Positions 1-9,093 of a stretch of DNA of 64,000 nucleotides are shown here, in pieces. The stretch is from NCBI GenBank assembly GCA_037576195.1, contig CM075103.1:25110001-25174000 (forward strand), given 5' to 3'. Both the position numbers and the translations under genes were made by a program. Source of the stretch: Phytoseiulus persimilis (lineage: Eukaryota > Arthropoda > Arachnida > Mesostigmata > Phytoseiidae). Under the pieces are notes generated by a model that was not told the origin of the DNA, searched no databases, and was given only the letters and a program-made list of their open reading frames with translations. Each line of letters begins with the position of its first letter. The first letter of the stretch is position 1.

Positions 1-2270
1 TATGGACACAACGCCGACGAAATGGTTCTCACCGTATACAGGGTGGCATTTTCAAGTTGAGAATTTTTCAGACCGATGCCGTTTTGACTATAACTTTGTC
101 AATGCTTGGAATTTTCCGAAAATTGGAGTGAGAAAGCTTAGCTGCACACAAAAGAGCACGCGGAACAAACCTCACCTACTTCCCCACCTGCACTGAGACT
201 CTCTGCGAGCCAAGACCAATATACGATCGGCCAATATACGGCCGCGATCTACGCGGCTCGATCGGGAACCCGGACATCTTGCCGTGGTCGTTTGTTCTCG
301 TCGGTGTCGGTTCCGCAATACCGACAAAATTCCCACCGGAGAGTCGAGGTTTCAGAACGTGGCCGCCGGCTGGGGTGATTCCGGGATCGATCTGGGGTAA
401 ACCCGCTTCACCGCCGATGTTCAACTGTTGATATCTCGGCCCCGCAAACTCGCATCGGGGTGAATTTTGCCCTGCGAGTAGACGATGGATAGGAGTACTT
501 TCAGCGATATCTGAGAAAATGGTCAGCCTTCTCCTTCCGGGTGAACCAACCAACTTTTTCATTTTCCTCGACTAGGAAAGTGGTTTCCAGGACCCGCTGC
601 CTACGGCGCTCGATAGCCCTTGAGAAGAGCTTCAGAACGTGTTTTTTTTTTTTTTTTATCGGCGCTGTAGCTCCACTGGTTCTCGAGATATGAGCATTTT
701 AAGTTATCAAAAATCAATTTTCCCGGTGGGGCCGATTCCCTCCATGTCATCCCGGCAGACCCTTTCTCTTGGACTGCTTCGAAGCATCCGACAGGATAAC
801 GATCTTACGAAGCATACGACTCCTGAGGGCCATATACACAAACAACGGTATCGTAGTTGAGCAAGGAGGTCGCTCCTCGTCAAGACCGCGGACACGAATC
901 GCACTGCAGCAGGGTCGCCCATTGGCGACCGTCCTGTTCGCGTATTATCCAACAGAACCGATTCCGATGTACCAGGTGTGGTCTCAAACTGACAATCTTG
1001 GCGCAGGGTAGAACCGAGAGCTCACGACCACCGGGACTTCTTCATGAAGATGAACTAGTCTCGATAGGGCACACCCACCAAGAGATGAGGATGCTAATTG
1101 CTGTCACCTGAGAACTGGGAATCGAGGGAGATATCAGTTCTCATTCATCGGAGAGCAACATAACTATGTTCTACGCGGAGAGACTGGACGAGCCACGAGA
1201 GCTGAAAGTCCGAAGTGAGAGAATTGAATTTCACGATCACAACAATATTATGGTATTCGGTGCTTTCGATGAATCGGCGCGCCCAAGTTCGCCCGCCGAT
1301 AACTCTGCTTGCCGGAGTCGCAGAAAAAAAAATCGTGGAAATATACGAAATTCTTTCGGCTTCCGGATCCGAGCTCGTGAGTTTCCGACGAGCCTGCTCA
1401 CATCGAATGTTTCAGTGAAATGGATGAGAATCGAGGAAACGCCAGGAGAGTTGTGACGACACTGATTCGACCACTTCTGAGCTCATCGGACGGTTGATGC
1501 GGTACCATGGTATCGAGTTTTGAGATGAGACCAAGTCTTGTCAGGTTCCGCCAGATTGCTGAAGCGTCGGACTCCTAAAAAACTGCTCGGCAGGTTTCCG
1601 ACCCGAAGAGGGACAACGGGAATACGGTGTTTAGTGAGTTTGCAAGTCTCACACTAGCCGCATTGTCATAGCAGTGCATGTGCACCAGGCACGCACCTCA
1701 ACGGAAAAAAATAACGTTGAGAAGTTCCGCAATCTAGTGGGTGGCGATCGACGGCTGATCAGCAGGATAGGCCATTAACGCATTGTGATCCACTGCGTGG
1801 GGCGTATTTCGATCGCGGTGCATCACTCAGGCGAACCGTTTCCCGTTTTAGGCTGCACACCGAGTCGCTTCGTCGAGCACTGGTTCCGTTTCACGCCGAG
1901 CCCAGGCTGCTGCCCAGCCCTCCTTGGATGAGAACAGCATTTCGAAGCGGATTCCTGGCGGAACGTCACCACGTTTGTTCGGTTTCACCTCAGAACTCGA
2001 TGCCTGGGTGCCGCAGCTACTGTCGGTCGATGAGCTCGAAAGTGATCGGATCAGTGTCGCCACAACTCTCCTGGCCCCGCAGGGAACAAGACCATTCCTG
2101 CATCGATTGCTGCTAATTACAGGTGACGGGAAAGATCGATATCTACGGCTTGAGGTGGCCGATGTACTCAGTTTTCTTTTGAAACAGCTCAATTTTCGAC
2201 CATTTTAATGATTTCGACGGGGGAACAGAGGCTCATGATCTCAGTTCCACCGGGATCGCGAAATCGGAGT
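1..2270. other. stretch without a recognised gene
   Basis: I recognise no conserved gene here. Several short frames are open on both strands, but none shows a family motif. A 16-base T run lies at 642-657. A single partial copy of the 45-bp monomer seen in the Tigger-2 element occurs at about 373-393 (GGTGATTCCGGGATCGATCT). Exons of a spliced gene cannot be excluded. Confidence 0.5.
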
Positions 2271-2487
2271 CACCGTATAATCCGGCGTATAAGACGCACC
2301 TTTCTCTGAGGAGCCGGTATCAAAATTGGGGGTGCGTCTCATCTGATGAGCATACTTGGGAACGTTGGAAATTTGAATTTGACGCGTAGCCAGCGTCGCG
2401 TGGTTAGCGCGGAGACAGACCTGACTGCGTGGAAGTTCAACTGCGAGCGCAGCTTGACCGCAAAACTCGTGAGAAGAGTGGAGATTC

Positions 2488-3856
2488 GTGATTGTGCACA
2501 CAGGGATTAAAATAAATTCTTACCCGATCGCCATCAAGCTAGAGGTAACCGAATTCGCGAGACTGAATGGCAACCGTGCTGCGGAGAGGGCGATCGGATC
2601 GCCACCGACGGAAAAAATGATCCGAGAATGGAGACGGAAAGAAGCCATTCTCGCCGATACCCCAAGGAGGAAGAGGGCCCTGAGAAGAGGGGAGGAGCGA
2701 TGGCCGGAGCTTGGAGCTGCAGTGAAATCTGGGATTGTCAATCAGAGGTCGGCGGATTTGGCTATCTCCATCTGTGCCATCCGAGAAGAAGCAAGGAAGA
2801 CCGTCATCACTCTCGATGCTTCTAATTTCGGGAAGATCCGTTCATGAGGAGTCGGAAGAGGCTCGCGCAACGACTCCCTCATGCTTTCGAGGACAAGATC
2901 ATCAAATTCCACCGATTGGTGATCGAAGAACCTTGGCGGTTCGACTTCGACATCGGTCTCCTTGCTAACATGGATGAAACGCCGCTGTTCTTCGATCTGC
3001 CTCGGAACAGAACGGTTCACATGAAAGGGACAAGACGGCGCTCGTTGAGAGGACGGAAAATGAGAAGAACCACCACACCGCCGTCTTGGCTTGCTGTGGA
3101 AACGGAGTGAAGCTGGCACCGATGCTCATTTTCAAGAGGGGGACCATGCCGGAAGAAACGATTCCAGGAGGTGTTGTCGTTCACGTTCACCCGAAAGGCT
3201 GGATGGACCAAGAAGGCATGTGGATTTGGTTCAAGAAAGTCTGGGCTCGTCGCCCGGGTCAATCCGAAGAACGGGAGTCTCTTCTGGTACTCGACCAGTT
3301 CCGTGCCCACCTAGCTGACAAAACAAAGCAAACCGCAGCTGAGAAGGGGACTCGTTTGGCGGGTATTCCCGGCGGTCTTGCATCGCAACTGCAGCCCCTC
3401 GATGTTTCGAGCAACAAGGCATTCAAAGACCTAACGAGGGAAAACTGGAGGCGGTGGATCCGGTCATCCAGAACACAGCACTCCGGCAAAATCAAGGAAC
3501 AAAGCATCGGAGAAGTCGCTCAATGGTTGAAACGTTCGTGGGAAGGCATCGACGACAGTATCATAACCAAGTCTTCCGAGAAAACGGGAATATCCAATGC
3601 GCTTGACGACACCGAGGATGTTGCCATTTTGGAAGACAGCGACGACGAACGAGAACTCCAAGGCAGCGACTCCGAAGCAGATGGAGACTCAGAGGACTGT
3701 GACGATGAAGTAGGACGCAGCTCCTATAGGAATCGTAAGGATTACAGCCACGATCCAACTGAGAGCGTCAATGATCGACTCAAAGAGCTGAATCCTGAGC
3801 ATGGCCGCAAGCCGATTCACCCAATCCCTTTGAGGCTGCAAGTTACAATATCATGA
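2488..3856 (+). pseudogene. pogo/Tigger transposase (DDE_1 family), frameshifted
   Basis: The gene is read in three pieces. At 2488-2847 lies the N-terminal helix-turn-helix region, with motifs NRAAERA, IREWRRKEA and ARRGE-like RALRRGEERWPEL, as in POGK/pogo proteins. At 2844-3110 lies the start of the catalytic core with NMDETPLFFDLP, which holds the first Asp. At about 3050-3856 lies the rest, with KGWMDQEG, then LLVLDQFRAH (second Asp), then SQLQPLDVSSNKAFKD (third Asp), then the NALDD segment and an acidic tail. All three catalytic Asp residues remain, but frameshifts near 2820 and near 3030-3090 break the frame, so no full transposase can be made. Part of the second DNA-binding helix region appears to be missing near 2820-2850. 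Assignment to pogo/Tigger is firm; the subfamily is not. Confidence 0.85.
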
Positions 3857-4611
3857 GGAGCCTCGCCGGTTTCTCTGACGCTACAGGTTTGACGCGTCTC
3901 AGAATCTCTGTGACGCTTCGAGTAAGAATTTTCGCTCGATTTCTTTGACGCTTCGACGGAGATGATTCGCTCGATCTCTTCATGGTCGACGATACGTGAT
4001 CCGTGCACTCCCTTCAACAAAATGAGGTGGATCCAATTGAAACTTACATGAATATGTTCAGTCAAACATCTCCGTGATGTCAACATTCATACATGTTCCT
4101 GTATAGACTGCCTCTTCATATTCTCGTGGTCCTGCTAATTTAACTCTCTCATTCTCGATTGTGAGGTTATTGTGGGGTTCTAGAGTTCCGGTCCCATAGC
4201 GTCAGCAAATGCAGCACAAATACGAGCATGATCATGAGCGCGTCCCGTGAGGCCTCATCAAATAGCAAGTCATTCGAATATTATCTCAGAGGAGAGGTCG
4301 CCGATGGGTGTAACTTGTTGTGTGAGCTCAACTCGAGACCCGGTTCGCACTCCCGAAGTTTCATGGAAATACATGATTTGTGATAGAAATCCTCCAGATA
4401 TCCACCAGCACCTTTGAGGGAATCTTTGAGCGACAGCATCAGCGAGATCGGAGTTCACACTTCACACACACAGTAGAGCCGCGTGAGATCTTCGTAGTCT
4501 CTTGTCTCCTGGTACTCCTGAGGCTGGTCCTCGAGAAGTACTGCAAAGTCTGGTTAGATAGGAAGTCTCCCATGTATTTCCCCGGATTGATTTTCCCTTA
4601 TAACGGGAATG

Positions 4612-4644
4612 CTATTTTCCGTTATGCGTTATAACGGAAAATAG
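4612..4644. repeat. perfect 14-bp-arm hairpin inside the Tigger-1 3' region
   Basis: Arms CTATTTTCCGTTAT and ATAACGGAAAATAG surround a 5-nt loop. A related TTATAACGGG block lies just upstream at about 4600. The ATAACGG core also resembles the 16-bp units in the ends of the Tigger-2 element (12.5 kb), so this may be the relic of another element end. No function is shown. Confidence 0.7.
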
Positions 4645-4723
4645 GTCTAGTGATAGATCAGGAGATGAATTCCCTGCTCTTTTTCCATATTTCCGGGTGC
4701 GTCTTGTACGCCGGATCATACGG

Positions 4724-5441
4724 CATGAGTGATCGGAGTTGAGCGCGTCGAACTTTTTCAAGCACTCCATACGTTGGAATGAGAATGAGCGAATGCTAAA
4801 CAGCCCATGCCAGCAGGAGCAGGACTGGAAGAGCGGAACACACAACGCTTCGCAGTGACTACACGCCCAAGACAGGCAGACCAGCCCACCACCGCAAACC
4901 AGCCCGACACAGGAGTCCGGTATGGTACCGACGGTGGAGCAGCAGCTGGCTCATCGTTCTGATCCATCTGACATCGGCTGCCCAGCCCAGCAAGACCCGA
5001 ACGCACTCCCAGGCAACGTCCCGGAGAATTCGCCGATTGGTACAGCCAGGAAGCGGCAAGATTTGGAAGTTCAGATCCGCCACAGCATCATACGCCAGAT
5101 CGGGAGGGAATGGTCGGGAACTCAGCAGTGGTCTGCAGGCTCAGCGGAACTCACCGGAGAGCGGAGCGAAGTCCAGCGGCCACCGGGAGTTCGCTGTCTC
5201 CGAACAAATCAGGAGCAACGGAACCAGACACAGCACCCGATATGATTTTTGAAGGTTCCTGACTCCTTGAGATCCGAGCCCGCAAGTTAAGGCGACGATG
5301 CAGAACCCACAAGTGAATGCCTTAAGCTGTTCAAGCGGTGGATCAGGCACCGCTTCAAAGCGGGAGCGTTTGGGTCAGTCCAGTTCAGGGCATCCGGCGC
5401 GGAAGCTCCCGAACATCAATGGAGACGGAAGGCCAGATCCG
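4724..5441. other. stretch without a recognised gene
   Basis: Frames are open on both strands but carry no family motif. I see no repeat structure here. The 45-bp monomer cluster begins immediately downstream. Confidence 0.4.
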
Positions 5442-5600
5442 CTCGATCTGATCATACTTTTCGGAGTTCATGGAGATGATACCGGGATCGATCTGACATC
5501 TAGTTAGATCAGTGGTTCTCGATATCCACAGACCCATCGAATTCCGGGACCACTCTGACCATACTTTCTGAAGTCCACTCTGACTATCCTTCTAGAAGGT
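5442..5600 (+). repeat. 45-bp monomer cluster, forward orientation
   Basis: One well preserved monomer at 5442-5486 contains TCGATCTGATCATACTTTTC and ends in ACCGGG, in the same register as the array at 12676-13170. It is followed by decayed partial units up to about 5600 that still show CTGACCATACTTTCTG and CTGACTATCC. The orientation is the same as the left array of the Tigger-2 element. A reverse-orientation cluster follows at 5686. Confidence 0.65.
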
Positions 5601-5685
5601 ATAGAACTGATTCGTGAGTCTTTCTTCGCTGGGTCATCATCATTCCTGAGACTGTCTCCTCATTCGGTTGATTGGTGCATGTTGT

Positions 5686-5866
5686 TATGGTCAGATAGAC
5701 TCCGCAATAACCTCCTTAAATTTCGGAAACTATGGTCAGATCGACTCCGGAATAACCTCCATGGTTACCCAAAAGTATGGTCAGATCGATCCCGGAATCA
5801 CATCCGAAGACTCCTAGAAATATGGCCAGATCGGATTCGCATGTATTTACAGACCTGGCTCGAATA
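5686..5866 (-). repeat. 45-bp monomer cluster, reverse orientation (4 units)
   Basis: ATGGTCAGAT or ATGGCCAGAT recurs at 5687, 5732, 5777 and 5822, a spacing of exactly 45 bp. The units contain TCCGGAATAACCTCCATGG-like sequence, the reverse complement of the monomer at 12676-13170. Because 45 is a multiple of 3 and the monomer lacks stops, an open frame with a 15-residue period runs through it. I regard that frame as non-coding. Confidence 0.85.
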
Positions 5867-6036
5867 CGAATCCGCTCGTTGAATCCTAATCCAGATCCGA
5901 ATCCGGATCCAAATCCGGCTTCGAGTTCGGCCTCGACGAGCGGTCTCGAGTACGGATCCGGATTCAAATCCGGATTCGAGTCCGGACTCGCCGGCAGAAC
6001 TATGAATCCGGATTCGGATCGTCGAATCCGAATCAT
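5862..6036. repeat. degenerate RATCCG hexamer repeat with dyad symmetry
   Basis: Repeated AATCCG, GATCCG and GGATTC hexamers fill this stretch. The left half is mostly ATCCGAATCCGGATCC-like. The right half, from about 5950, is mostly its reverse complement (GGATCCGGATTCAAATCCGG), so the whole is an imperfect palindrome. Frames through it encode Asn-Pro-Asp-Pro runs on one strand and Gly/Ser runs on the other. It looks like simple-sequence expansion rather than coding DNA. Confidence 0.7.
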
Positions 6037-6064
6037 GCCCATCTCTGCCGTGAACACGTCAACC

Positions 6065-6735
6065 TACCAGGTTTTCGAAGCCATCCAGGAACTCATCCGC
6101 CCATTATCAATTTGCGGAGAACTTCATCCAGAATAACGGCCCGGCATTCCGTAGAGCAGACACAGAAATCAAGATCGTTCACGAGAACACCTCTGGGGGA
6201 CCGATTTCAGAGTGGTTGGCAACGAGAGGGCTGAAGTGGACCTTCATTTGCTCTGCCGCACCCGGGGCAGGCCTGTTTTAAGAGCGCATCGTAGGAGCTG
6301 TGGGAAGGTGTCTTGGGGAAATCTTGCGCACCCCGTCCAATATTACCAAGACTTGGAGACTATTCTGCTAGGCGTCGAAGGCACAGTGAACCAGACACCG
6401 ATGACAGCAGTTTCAACAGACCTCCATGAAGTCGAGGCGCTATCGCCAGCGAGTACTCTATACGGCCATGAGGCGACTTTTACCCTGACCAACGTATCGG
6501 AGCTGCCAAAAAAGCGGGATGACATCGGCGTGGCAGTGTATCCGGAGCGATCAAGATTGCAACAAGGAATGTTGTTGGCATTCTGGAAAAAATTCCGTTG
6601 GGAATACCTGGCGTACCTCACATCGGCAAACGCTCGCCAGTCGGTAGCGCAGCGGTCCATAGTTGGAGAATCGTTCCCCTCGACAGCAGGCAACTCGGAT
6701 CAAGTCCACTGGCCCTTAGTGCGTGTCGGGTTGCT
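6065..6735 (+). pseudogene. BEL/Pao LTR-retrotransposon integrase fragment
   Basis: The integrase core is read across two frames. One, from about 6065 to 6330, gives AHYQFAENFIQNNGPAFRRA, then GPISEWLATRGLKWTFIC, then a stop, then ERIVGAVGRCLG. The other, at 6330-6735, gives LETILLGVEGTVNQTPMTAV, ALSPASTLYGHEATFTL and the C-terminal FWKKFRWEYLAYL. This order is typical of BEL/Pao integrases. The second catalytic Asp, normally in a DNG motif, is Asn here (NNG). There is a stop before the catalytic Glu of the ERIVG motif and at least one frameshift. No reverse transcriptase, protease, gag or LTR was seen nearby, so this is an isolated fragment. Confidence 0.8.
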
Positions 6736-7744
6736 TTATCGATTGGAGCCATAGGGCCCTGATCCACTGCACTAATGCACTCCCTTCCGTCCCGCAGCGA
6801 TTGTCGTAACATCCGGCCAACATACGACGTGAGCTGGGGGAGAAGAAGAGTGAAAACGAATCCGACCTCCCCCCCCCCCCCCCAATAATTGAATGAATCC
6901 GCTTCAAGCTCATTGGGGATCGGAATTGCGAAATTGGAATCGAAACCCCGACTCATCGCTTCAGGCGCCCCGACGAACTCTGAGGAGCTCGACCGTTGAC
7001 TCTTGCGCTGTCTCGTCCCCTACTCCACTCCCATCCTCGTCGGATACAGCAACGAGTAGCTGGAACGGCGGCATTCGGCGCTTCAGGGTTCTAGCCGTCG
7101 CGTCCAGCGTGGAAGTACCTGAGGGTTCAGGTCGAACCACAGAACTACCTCGGCGCCCACGACGAGCCAAGGAAAAGACGCCCAACGGTCCCTGGCTCAG
7201 TCTATTTGGGGTGCGGTGCGCACCAGGAGTGTTATCGGAGTCGAATCGACCATCCTTTTCGGAATCCACGGAAGTTTCTTCAAAAGAACTGTAGTCTCAA
7301 TTTTTCCCACTGATTTCCTGAGGACTTCCGTCGAGATGCCTCCACAAACCCCAGCAGTATGATAAGGCCGATCCCAGAGCCCCCCCTCCCCATAGCTCCG
7401 AAACATTGTGGCCCCACCGACCCGGCCAAGTCACCTAAATGAACTTCGGAGACTCTGCCCAGATCGACTCTGATATCACCTCGATACACTCCCAGAGATA
7501 TTGCCGGATCGGTCCCCAATCGTTCCTCCTCATTTCGGGGCCGTCAATCAATTCCGCGCCTCTTCGACATCGGAATATCGATTGGGCGACAAACCACGAG
7601 GAACATGTCGGAGCGAGCGAAGAAGCGGGGTAGCGTCGACGTACACGTTTCGTTTGCATGACAGAACACACTTCAAACGTTCGTTGAAGTCAGTAATCAC
7701 TCGACGGGTTCTGTGCGAGCCAAACAGGCAATTGCGATCATGAT
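6736..7744. other. stretch without a recognised gene; faint 45-bp monomer traces
   Basis: A 15-base C run lies at 6869-6883. At about 7440-7530 there are weak traces of the reverse-orientation 45-bp monomer (CCCAGATCGACTCTGATATC, then a related unit about 45 bp on). Open frames on both strands have no family motif. Confidence 0.4.
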
Positions 7745-8365
7745 TCAAAATTGGAGCACAACGATCTGTCGACCAACGGAATGACACCTGGACCGTCGGT
7801 AGTTCACGTCAGAAACCTCGAGCAGACGAGAAAACGCGAGCGAGGAAATGCTTGCAACGCAGTGCTCCAAACAAAATACGGCTTCAAACCACGCTCTCCG
7901 AACGTCCTCATCGGTGGTTGAACTTCTCATTGCAGACACAATCAGGTTCCACAGACACGACACCGTTTGGAGAAGAGTGAACGCGGCCCTGCATTTTGAC
8001 GAAAGTTGCGAGGCCCACTGCAGGCACACGTGCTTGCACGGCCGCTGCTGGTGCGATTTTGGCAAGACAGTCACCCTCGCTTTCAGGACACTCGTACTCA
8101 AGAGAAACTCGGTTATAAGGGACAATGCCCGAACTGTCGTTCCGGAGCTTGGTCGTGTCAAAAACCCCGCGTAAACGAGATCAACGTCACTGGGTTGCTC
8201 AACGGGCTGCTGGAAACGTATCTGTTCTGTGAGGATGAAGCCGAGGTGAGAGGTGGAGGCATCGCTAGGGGTCAACGAACACCAGAGAGCCCGATTCGAT
8301 TCGAGGTGCAGCTCCAAAGCTTCAAAATATGGGTCGTGCGTCACCAGTTCTTCGAGAGCGCTCAT
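7745..8365 (-). CDS. unassigned 206-codon open frame
   Basis: An uninterrupted frame starts MSALEELVTHDPYFEALEL and ends GRQIVVLQF. Its composition is protein-like: several hydrophobic helices, evenly spread Cys and Leu, low complexity absent. I recognise no domain, signal peptide or transmembrane segment with confidence. In 64 kb of about 52% GC DNA, roughly one chance frame of this length is expected, so length alone does not prove coding. It does not overlap any recognised transposon; Tigger-3 starts about 100 bp away on the other strand. It could be a single exon, a decayed gene or chance. Confidence 0.25.
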   Translation of the reverse strand: MSALEELVTHDPYFEALELHLESNRALWCSLTPSDASTSHLGFILTEQIRFQQPVEQPSDVDLVYAGFLTRPSSGTTVRALSLITEFLLSTSVLKARVTVLPKSHQQRPCKHVCLQWASQLSSKCRAAFTLLQTVSCLWNLIVSAMRSSTTDEDVRRAWFEAVFCLEHCVASISSLAFSRLLEVSDVNYRRSRCHSVGRQIVVLQF

Positions 8366-8463
8366 TCACGCGCCGAATCTGCCACCGTTACTGGTGGCTG
8401 ATAGCACCGGTAGGTTCAAATCGATCCATAACGGTAAAGCAGAATCGCAACGGTCCAGCCAAG

Positions 8464-9093
8464 ATGTCCTCGCGGAAGACTCTCAACCTCTTTGAGAAGA
8501 TTGCTGAGAAGTGAGTTGCTAGACTACTTAAAAACACACACTCCTGATGGAGCAGTCAAGAAGTTTGGAGTTGGAAGGTCATCGGTATTCAAGTGCAAGC
8601 AAGCCGAAACAAGTCCCAAGAGACTCTCATCGGAAGACAACGAGTTGAACCAGGAAATGAAACTCATCAGTAAGAATGAAGATGTGAACGACGCTGTGTT
8701 GACCTGGTTCCAGCAGCTGTGCGCAAAATTCCCCTATCTCGGGTGTGTTGTTGAGAGAGAAAGCTGCGCAGTTGACTTCGCAGCTGGGTAACTCGATGCC
8801 GACGAGGGCTGGTTGCATCGATTCGAGAAGAGGCACGGCATCAATTTCATCCAAGCTTGCGGAGAACGGTCGGGACCTGACTCTGAAGCTGCGACGGAGT
8901 GGATTCGAAAGGTGCACCCTTCGATCGTAGTAGGGATAGATCCCGAACACAATCACAACGCCAATGAAAGTGCGCTGTTACACAGAACGACTCCCTCTGG
9001 CACTTTGGCAATGTCAGGGTCCGAGCCAACCGCTGTAAAGATTTCAAAAGATCGACTGACAGTTCAGTTTGTAGCGGACCCCATTCATTTCTG
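8464..9093 (+). pseudogene. Tigger-type transposase, N-terminal half (Tigger-3), truncated
   Basis: The fragment shows the classic order of CENP-B-like Tigger proteins, read in at least three frames. SSRKTLNLFEKIAE starts the first helix-turn-helix; DGAVKKFGVGRSSVFKCK continues it. VNDAVLTWFQQLCAKFPYLG and LREKAAQLTSQLG belong to the CENP-B N domain. WLHRFEKRHGINFIQACGE forms the second HTH. Then comes the start of the DDE domain with NHNANESALLHRTTPSGTLA and KISKDRLTV. In active Tiggers this last motif reads NADET, so the first catalytic Asp is missing here (NANES). The frame ends at 9093 and nothing of the second or third Asp motif follows. This is a different Tigger lineage from Tigger-1 and Tigger-2. 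Confidence 0.85.

Larger units (their letters stand above)
2271..4723 (+). mobile_element. pogo/Tigger DNA transposon (Tigger-1) with TIRs, decayed
   Basis: The two ends carry terminal inverted repeats of about 30 bp, at 2271-2300 and 4694-4723, matching at about 26 of 30 positions. Each contains a block related to ATCCGGCGTA followed by AAGACGCACC. They enclose a broken pogo/Tigger transposase on the + strand. Just inside the left TIR, 2330-2350 again contains GGTGCGTC, which is complementary to the TIR core, so the left end can fold on itself. I could not define a clean TA target duplication, because the outermost bases of the two TIRs differ. The length of about 2.45 kb is normal for an autonomous Tigger. 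Confidence 0.8.

Noticed and set aside
642-657. Poly-T run as a retroposon tail
   Set aside because: A 16-base T run without an adjacent recognisable element is weak evidence. A LINE or SINE body was not seen.
5679-5882. 67-codon frame with a 15-residue repeat (WSDRLRNNL)
   Set aside because: It is the reverse-orientation 45-bp monomer read in frame, without start-site or homology support.
8400-8425. tRNA B-box-like sequence (GGTTCAAATCGATCC)
   Set aside because: No A box, no acceptor stem pairing, and two extra bases in the B box.
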